From the NCBI GenBank assembly GCA_017400415.1, contig JAFPTE010000075.1, positions 1 through 12,366 on the forward strand: a stretch of 12,366 nt of DNA. Reading direction: 5' to 3'. The notes under the pieces were generated by a model. It did not search any database, was not told the DNA's origin, and saw nothing but the letters and a program-made list of their open reading frames with translations. The stretch is from Oscillospiraceae bacterium. Lineage in GTDB: Bacteria > Bacillota > Clostridia > Oscillospirales > Oscillospiraceae. Below are positions 12,322 through 12,366 of this stretch, piece after piece. Every line of letters starts with the position of its first letter. Position 1 is the first letter of the stretch. The translations under genes and the position numbers were made by a program.

Positions 12322-12366
12322 TAACAATATGCCTGCGGCAACCCGGTTTTTTGAAATAGCTCCCAT

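Overview
The window looks like a chromosomal piece of a high-GC (roughly 60% by eye) anaerobic Clostridia, probably Oscillospiraceae/Ruminococcaceae-like. This rests on strong SD-led genes, a short rubredoxin, the clostridial type of GyrB/ParE-like subunit, the ylxM-ffh-rpsP-khpA-rimM-trmD operon typical of Firmicutes, and an NdvB-like glucan synthase N-terminus. The taxonomy is inference; there is no rRNA to confirm it. No tRNA, rRNA, CRISPR array, transposase or integrase was seen, and no gene-free stretch exceeds about 210 bases.

Layout. 1-1082 (-): 5' part of a type IIA topoisomerase ATPase subunit that runs off the left edge. 1083-1255: intergenic region with divergent sigma70-type promoters. 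1256-1417 (+): rubredoxin, closed by a bidirectional terminator. 1457-4173 (-): tldD-tldE, a translationally coupled TldD/PmbA metalloprotease pair with its own promoter. 4384-4785 (+): small conserved P-loop protein with a strong promoter. 4894-5076 (+): 60-residue single-pass membrane protein whose ribosome binding site lies inside a long hairpin. A bidirectional terminator follows. 5113-9967 (-): housekeeping operon reading ylxM, ffh, rpsP, khpA, rimM, trmD from a near-consensus promoter, covering SRP targeting, ribosome assembly and tRNA modification. 10030-12321 (+): membrane glycosyltransferase of the cyclic beta-1,2-glucan synthase (GT84) type, which ends before any GH94 domain.

The most unusual item is the last gene of the housekeeping operon. 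One uninterrupted reading frame encodes a complete TrmD tRNA methyltransferase followed directly by a complete M29 metallo-aminopeptidase, and rplS, which often follows trmD, is absent from that position. Other points worth a second look are an intrinsic-terminator hairpin inside the operon between khpA and rimM, an SD-like sequence plus CTG codon exactly at the TrmD/M29 junction, the SD-sequestering leader stem of the small membrane protein, and the abrupt end of the glucan synthase with a drop in GC at the right edge.
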